Source of the DNA: Nitratireductor aquimarinus
GTDB lineage: Bacteria > Pseudomonadota > Alphaproteobacteria > Rhizobiales > Rhizobiaceae
DNA length: 64,000 bases
Assembly: GCF_046773475.1 (NCBI RefSeq)
Contig: NZ_CP177239.1
Span: 2,294,001-2,358,000, forward strand
Direction: 5' to 3'
Below, one piece after another: positions 59,104 to 64,000 of this stretch. The notes under the pieces were generated by a model that was not told the DNA's origin, made no database searches, and worked only from the letters and a program-made list of their open reading frames with translations. A program made the translations under genes and the position numbers. Numbering within the stretch: position 1 is the stretch's first letter; each line of letters starts with the position of its first letter.

Positions 59104-60297
59104 TCAAGCCCCACGGGCCGATTGCGTTTCCGCGCCACCGGCCGGAAGCGTCTTGCCGCGCGGCGCAAGCCCCACCAGAAGGCCCGTGCGGCCGGGCAGC
59201 CATTCGGCCGCGATGGCGAACAGGAAGGAGCCTGCAAACGTCGCGATCAGCACCAGCGCATACTCTGTCCAGACGCCTAGCCCGAGCGGCAGCACGTAGT
59301 AAAGCGCCGCCACCACCACGGTCTGATGCACGATGTAGAGCGGGAAGACCTTGCGGTTGAGCCATGCGACAACGGCGCTCGGCGCGTTGAGATATCTGGC
59401 CGAGAAACCGCACAGCGCCAGGATCATCGCCCAGGCAAGCGCCAGCACAAGCGTCTTGAAAAGCGGCGTCATGGCCTCGTAATCACCGATGAAGAAGCCG
59501 CCCTCTCCCGTCCAGGAAAACAGGTAGAGCGCCACAGTCAGCGCCGTGGCGAGCGCAGCACTTCGCCAGCGCAGGGCGATTACATTGCCAATCAGCGCCT
59601 GATGATAACGCGCGAAGAGAAAGCCCAGCCCGAACCAGCTGGCCCAGACCGCAAACCATGCCCCGTCATTGTAGAGCGCATTGGTCTGGCGCGGGAAAAC
59701 AGGTGACAGCGCGAGGTTGAGCACGAGCGGCAGAAGAAAAAGCAGATAGACCCACCCCGATGCGGCGACCCGCTGGAACCAGTCATTCACCGGCTTCATG
59801 AAGGGCTGATCGATCAGCCGGAACACCGGATAGCAGACGAAGGTCATCGCCAGCAGATAGGCAACGAACCACATATGCGCCCATGTGAAATTGCCGTCTG
59901 GATATTTGCCTTCGGTGAAATAACGCGTGAGCCAGAAGGTCAGGAACGAGCCCTGATAGCCATCTTCATACATGCGCTCATACCAGACCTGCGGCACGAT
60001 GATGACGCACATGGCGAAGATCAGCGGCGGGAAAAGCCGCATGAACCGGCCCGTCAGGAAACCGAGATCGTGGCAGCGGCGATAGACGAACCACGTGCCC
60101 ATGCCCGACACGAAGAACAGGAGCGCCAGCCGCCAGGCGCGCGGGAACTTCATGATCAGCGACAGCGCGGCGCTGCCTTCCGGCGCTTCGATCAGCCATT
60201 TCATGTCCGGAAAGAACGCCACCGACGCATGGTAGACGATCAGCAGCATGAACGCCGAGACGCGCAGGAAATCGATATAGTAGAGCCGTTGCTGCAT
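59104..60297 (-). CDS. Acyltransferase 3 / OpgC-like integral membrane protein
   Basis: The 397-residue protein has ten or more transmembrane helices. The acyltransferase-3 motif RLYYIDFLRVSAFMLLIVYH is at the N-terminus, with the conserved Asp/Arg pair and the catalytic-type His in VYHASVAFF. It resembles MdoC/OpgC glucan succinyltransferases in layout. Such proteins add acyl groups to periplasmic glucans, exopolysaccharide or lipids. The ATG at 60297 follows GGGGGAGAGG. The substrate is not known. Confidence 0.82.
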   Translation of the reverse strand: MQQRLYYIDFLRVSAFMLLIVYHASVAFFPDMKWLIEAPEGSAALSLIMKFPRAWRLALLFFVSGMGTWFVYRRCHDLGFLTGRFMRLFPPLIFAMCVIIVPQVWYERMYEDGYQGSFLTFWLTRYFTEGKYPDGNFTWAHMWFVAYLLAMTFVCYPVFRLIDQPFMKPVNDWFQRVAASGWVYLLFLLPLVLNLALSPVFPRQTNALYNDGAWFAVWASWFGLGFLFARYHQALIGNVIALRWRSAALATALTVALYLFSWTGEGGFFIGDYEAMTPLFKTLVLALAWAMILALCGFSARYLNAPSAVVAWLNRKVFPLYIVHQTVVVAALYYVLPLGLGVWTEYALVLIATFAGSFLFAIAAEWLPGRTGLLVGLAPRGKTLPAGGAETQSARGA

Positions 60298-60373
60298 GCC
60301 TCTCCCCCGAAATGGCAAAGGCGATGCTACACGCACCGCCTTCGAATTCCGTTAATGAGAGGGATGAGCGGTC

Positions 60374-61942
60374 TCAGGCGTTTTTGCGCCGGCGGCGCGC
60401 AACGCGGGCAAGCTCGCTCCGGTCGATGCCGCCCGTGAGAAGGGCGACGCCGAAATAGGCGACCACCGCAACACCGACGATGGCCGCGACCGTGAGAATG
60501 CGCACGATCAGAAGATCGTGGCCGACGAATTGCGGCAGGGCCGCGAGCAGCGCCCACACGACGCCTCCCATCACCACGCTTGCAACCAGCATGAATGTGA
60601 TCCGCCTGAGCGTGACGGGCGAAGGCCGGAAATCGCCCCGCCACCAGAGTGTCGCCGCCAGAAGCAGGACATTGACCCATGCCGAAAGCGCCGTCGCCCC
60701 GGCAATCGCCACATGGCCATAGACAGGGAAGAAAAGCAGGCTCGCCGCAATGTTGACCACGACCGTGACCAGCGAGAACCACATCGGCGTGCGCATGTCT
60801 TCACGCGCGAAGAAGGCCGGCTGAAAAACCTTGGTCAGCACATAGGCCGGCAGGCCGCTGGCAAAGGCGGCGAGTGCCGCAGCTGTCATCGCCGTGTCGA
60901 TGGCGGTGAACTGGCCGCGCTCGTAAAGAACCGCGACGATGGGCGCCGGCATCACCATCAGCCCGACGGCGGCCGGCAATGTGAGCCCCAGCGCGAACTC
61001 CATCGACCGGTTCTGCAAATGCTGTGCGTCGGCCTGATCGCCGGCCTTCAGCGCGCGCGAAAGTTCTGGCAAAAGCACCACGCCCACCGCGATGCCGATC
61101 ACGCCCAGCGGCAGCTGGTTGATGCGGTCGGCGAAGTTCAGGAGGCCGATGGCGTTTTCCTGCGTGGAGGCGATGATCTGCCCGACCAGAAGATTGATCT
61201 GCATGATGCCGCCGGTCAGGAGCGCTGGCGCCATCAGCACCAGGAGGCGCTTGACACCCGGCGTGAGACGCGGGCGACGCACCCGCATGGAATAGCCTGC
61301 CCGCCGCGCGCCCTGAATGAGGAAAAAGAGCTGCGCCAGACCAGACGCGAACACGCCCCAGGCAAGCCATACACCCGTCTGACGCGGATCGAATTCCCAG
61401 AAGAGTGCGGCCAGAAGAACGCCGATCAGGATCACATTGAGCAGCGTCGGCACCAGCGCGGCCAGAAAATAATGCCGCATCGCATTGAGGATGCCGGAAA
61501 ACATGGCCACCAGCGACATGCAGAACAGGTAGGGGAACATGATCCGCGTCATGACCACCGTCAGATCGAACTTCTCCGGCGACGCCGCAAAGCCCGGTGC
61601 GATGATGGTGGAAACCAGAAACGGCATTGCGAGCATCGCTGCCGCCGAAAGCGCCAGAAGCACGGTCATCAGAACGGCCAGCACATCTTCGCCGAACCGG
61701 CGCGCGGCCTCCACGCCGCCGCCCTCCATCTCCTTGGCGAAGAGCGGGATGAAGGCGGTGTTGAACGCGCCCTCGGCAAAGAGCCGCCGGAACAGGTTCG
61801 GAAAGCGGAAAGCGGCGTAAAAGGCGTCCGTCACCGGACCAACGCCGATGGCGGCGGCAATCAGCGCCTCGCGCGCAAAGCCGAGAATGCGGCTGGCCAT
61901 GGTGGCGCTGCCAACGCTGGCGAATTTTCCGATAAGGCTCAT
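60374..61942 (-). CDS. murJ: Lipid II flippase MurJ
   Basis: This 522-residue inner-membrane protein flips the peptidoglycan precursor lipid II. About fourteen transmembrane helices are apparent. The MurJ signatures near the start are GSATMASRILGFAREALIAA and FYAAFRFPNLFRRLFAEGAF, followed by NTAFIPLFAKE. Later ones include LLVLMAPALLTGGIMQINLLV. The ATG at 61942 is chosen over an upstream in-frame one at 61984. It lies downstream of glnD, the conserved order in rhizobia. Confidence 0.95.
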   Translation of the reverse strand: MSLIGKFASVGSATMASRILGFAREALIAAAIGVGPVTDAFYAAFRFPNLFRRLFAEGAFNTAFIPLFAKEMEGGGVEAARRFGEDVLAVLMTVLLALSAAAMLAMPFLVSTIIAPGFAASPEKFDLTVVMTRIMFPYLFCMSLVAMFSGILNAMRHYFLAALVPTLLNVILIGVLLAALFWEFDPRQTGVWLAWGVFASGLAQLFFLIQGARRAGYSMRVRRPRLTPGVKRLLVLMAPALLTGGIMQINLLVGQIIASTQENAIGLLNFADRINQLPLGVIGIAVGVVLLPELSRALKAGDQADAQHLQNRSMEFALGLTLPAAVGLMVMPAPIVAVLYERGQFTAIDTAMTAAALAAFASGLPAYVLTKVFQPAFFAREDMRTPMWFSLVTVVVNIAASLLFFPVYGHVAIAGATALSAWVNVLLLAATLWWRGDFRPSPVTLRRITFMLVASVVMGGVVWALLAALPQFVGHDLLIVRILTVAAIVGVAVVAYFGVALLTGGIDRSELARVARRRRKNA

Positions 61943-62396
61943 GGATGGAAAGACCTGAAAATGGGGGCCGGACAGGGGCTGCAATTGGAACGATGGTGAC
62001 GCTGAGATGCGCTGGCATGGCCCCTCGGGTCAAGCCCGAGGGTGACGAACGTCATGGGCGGCCTGTGCGGCACAGCATCCAAACGCCGGCAAACACCACC
62101 CCTTTCCGTCATCCTCGCTCCCTCTTCGTCATCCTCAGGGCTCCTGCACCATCCCGGACACCATCATCAGCCCGGCCTTTTTCGCAATGGTCAGACGCTC
62201 TTCCTCACCCCGAACCACCTTCATCGTCCTCTGAGCTCCTGCGTCATCCCTGGCCACCATCGTCAGCCCCGGCCATTTTCGCACCCCTCAGGCGTCCGCC
62301 ATCATCTCAGGCGCTCGCCCTCACGGCCCCACCCTTCGTCATCCTCGGGCCTGACCCGAGGATCCATGCCGGAACACTGCTCCCCCGCCACCCCGC
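61943..62396. repeat. Repeat-filled glnD-murJ intergenic region
   Basis: The CCTCGGG...CCCGAGG palindrome lies near 62345-62364, and its counterpart CCTCGGGTCAAGCCCGAGG lies near 62023-62042. Between them are two diverged copies of a unit about 95 bp long, starting near 62132 and 62227 with TCCTC..GCTCCTGC and ending ..TTTTCGCA. No gene is supported. Confidence 0.55.
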
Positions 62397-64000
62397 TCAT
62401 TCGGCAGCCGCCTGCGACTTGCCCTTTGCCGGACGCTCCACCCTGCTCTCCAGCGTCTTGAGAAGAGCCGTGCGGATAGCCTCCAGCCGGTCGGCGCTGA
62501 CGATCTTCTGGCCCGTCAGATCGGTGACGTAGAACGTGTCGATGACCTTTTCGCCAAAGGTGGTGATGTGCGCCGAGGCAATGTCCAGCGACAGGTCGGA
62601 AAGCGTTTCGGTCAGTTCCGAAAGCAGGCCCGGCCGGTCGAGCCCCTTCACTTCCACCACGGAAAAACGGTTCGACAGCGTGTTGCCGATCTCCACCCGT
62701 GGCTGAACCCGGAAAGCCTTTGTGCCACGGCGCGGCTTTGCGCGCTTCTCGATCACCTCGGGCAGGTAGGACTTGCCGGACAGGACATCCTCGATGAGCT
62801 TGCGCACGCTTTCCGCACGCCGGCGCTCATCCGCATCGAAGTCGAACTCGCGGCTGATCAGGATCGTGTCCAGCGCGCGGCCATGCGTTGTGGTGAAGAT
62901 CTGCGCATCGACAATGTTCGCCCCCGCCGCCGAACACGCCCCTGCGATGATCGACAGGAGACGCGGATGGTCGGGCGCAAAGATGGTGATCTCGGTCACC
63001 GCCTCGAATGTGTGCGGCTTGACCATGGTGGCAAGCGGACGCTCTTCCTTCTCCGCTTCGCGGATGAAATCCGCATGGCGCAACTGGTCTTCCAGATCGA
63101 CGGCGAGCAGATAGGCCGAGTAATGGAGGCCGAGATAGTCCTCGATCTCCTTTTCCTGCCAGCCGTTTTCTGCAAGGGCTGCGGCAAGCCGCAGGCGTGC
63201 TTCCTCGGCGCGGGTGGCGCGCGAGGCTTCCGAGAAACCGCCGGTCAGAAGCACTTCGGTTTCATAATAGAGCGTGCGCAGAAGCTGCCCCTTCCAGCCG
63301 TTCCAAACGCCGGGGCCGACGCCGCGAATATCGCACACGGTCAGCACCAGAAGCAGTTTCAGCCGCTCCACCGACTGCACCTTGTCGGCAAAATCCTGAA
63401 TCGTCTTGCGGTCGTTCAGATCGCGCGTCTGGGCGACCATGGACATGTCGAGATGATGTTCCACCAGCCAGGCGATCATCTCTGTTTCCTTGGGATCGAA
63501 CCCCATATGCGGGCACAGCCTGCGGGCGATGCGCGCGCCCGCGATCTCGTGGTCTTCGGGCCGCCCCTTGGCGATGTCGTGCAGAAGCACCGTGGTGTAG
63601 AGCACCTCGCGCCACGATTTCAGCGACGGCATCAGCGAGTGCGAGAGCGGATGCAGCTTCTCCCCGTCGCCATGCTCGATTTCCGAAAGCACGCCGATGC
63701 AGCGGATCAGATGTTCGTCGACCGTGTAGTGGTGGTACATGTTGAACTGCATCATCGCCACGATCTTGTTGAAATCGGGGATGAGCTTGCCGAGCACGCC
63801 GGCCTCGTTCATGCGACGCATGTTGAGCGCGGGATCGCGGTCTGACGTCAGCACGTCCATGAACAGGCGATTGGCTTCCCTGTCGCGCCGCAGATTGCGG
63901 TCGATCAGCTTCAGCGAGCGCGTGAGCAGCTTCAGCGCCTCGGGGTGATATTCGAGCCCGTGCCGGTCCGCGAACCAGAACAGCCGCAACAGGTTCACCG
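62397..64000 (-). CDS. glnD: Bifunctional uridylyltransferase/uridylyl-removing enzyme GlnD (partial)
   Basis: This is the C-terminal part, about 534 residues, of the nitrogen sensor GlnD; the N-terminal nucleotidyltransferase domain lies beyond the window. GlnD adds UMP to PII proteins when glutamine is low and removes it when glutamine is high. Seen are the HD domain for UMP removal (TTVLLHDIAKGRPEDHEIAG) and two C-terminal ACT glutamine-sensing domains (EITIFAPDHPRLLSIIAGAC and VVEVKGLDRPGLLSELTETL). The gene enters from the right edge and reads toward murJ. Confidence 0.95.
   Translation of the reverse strand, partial: VNLLRLFWFADRHGLEYHPEALKLLTRSLKLIDRNLRRDREANRLFMDVLTSDRDPALNMRRMNEAGVLGKLIPDFNKIVAMMQFNMYHHYTVDEHLIRCIGVLSEIEHGDGEKLHPLSHSLMPSLKSWREVLYTTVLLHDIAKGRPEDHEIAGARIARRLCPHMGFDPKETEMIAWLVEHHLDMSMVAQTRDLNDRKTIQDFADKVQSVERLKLLLVLTVCDIRGVGPGVWNGWKGQLLRTLYYETEVLLTGGFSEASRATRAEEARLRLAAALAENGWQEKEIEDYLGLHYSAYLLAVDLEDQLRHADFIREAEKEERPLATMVKPHTFEAVTEITIFAPDHPRLLSIIAGACSAAGANIVDAQIFTTTHGRALDTILISREFDFDADERRRAESVRKLIEDVLSGKSYLPEVIEKRAKPRRGTKAFRVQPRVEIGNTLSNRFSVVEVKGLDRPGLLSELTETLSDLSLDIASAHITTFGEKVIDTFYVTDLTGQKIVSADRLEAIRTALLKTLESRVERPAKGKSQAAAE

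Noticed and set aside
62101..62400. CRISPR array suggested by repeated GTCATCC motifs
   Set aside because: The repeats are degenerate and irregularly spaced, without constant spacers or cas genes.

Overview
The window is GC-rich, densely coded chromosomal DNA of an alphaproteobacterium in the order Hyphomicrobiales (Rhizobiales), most like the Phyllobacteriaceae (Mesorhizobium/Nitratireductor type). The signs are class I lysyl-tRNA synthetase, an ActS/ActR (RegB/RegA) redox pair, a PodJ-type polarity protein, MmcB, the block glnD-murJ-trpS-usp-nifU, a TIGR02186 protein next to TauE, and short palindromic intergenic repeats of rhizobial type. The genus is inference. No rRNA, tRNA, CRISPR array, prophage or complete insertion sequence was seen.

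Layout. 0-7.5 kb: periplasmic solute-binding protein, sterol-desaturase-like enzyme, TerB protein, lysK, a thermonuclease-fold protein coupled to an S24/LexA-like regulator, then actR and actS. 7.5-13.5 kb: hrpB helicase and a YnjBCD-type ABC importer. 13.7-19.9 kb: phnF facing phnGHIJKL and a hexapeptide acyltransferase, which form the C-P lyase core. 20.3-21 kb: bfd-bfr iron storage. 21-24.8 kb: a methyltransferase, then the exonuclease and ligase of the Lhr/ligase DNA-repair set. 24.8-29.9 kb: an unknown membrane protein, an aminotransferase, a nitronate monooxygenase, a MarR regulator facing a cytochrome b561, and a GFA protein. 30.1-37.1 kb: phnCDE1E2, DUF1045, phnM and phnN. 37.2-40.5 kb: the Lhr-type helicase and PdeM of the same repair set. 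40.5-46.2 kb: TIGR02186 protein, TauE/SafE exporter, podJ. 46.6-52.7 kb: MerR regulator followed by a beta-oxidation operon. 52.9-53.2 kb: a 268-bp non-coding palindromic element. 53.2-57.9 kb: thioesterase, GST-kappa-like isomerase, mmcB, cueR, L,D-transpeptidase, nifU, universal stress protein. 58-64 kb: trpS, an acyltransferase, murJ and the 3' part of glnD.

How the genes work together. The two phn operons encode phosphonate import (PhnCDE), the carbon-phosphorus lyase core (PhnGHIJKL) and downstream processing (PhnM, PhnN). Pho-box-like repeats lie ahead of both operons, and a palindrome suited to PhnF lies ahead of phnG. No phnP is present; the 2H-phosphoesterase-like DUF1045 protein is a reasonable candidate for its job. 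The four-gene Lhr/exonuclease/ligase/phosphoesterase repair set is split in the same interleaved order as the phn genes. A palindrome found both before the acyl-CoA dehydrogenase and before the nitronate monooxygenase 20 kb away suggests one MerR-type regulon.
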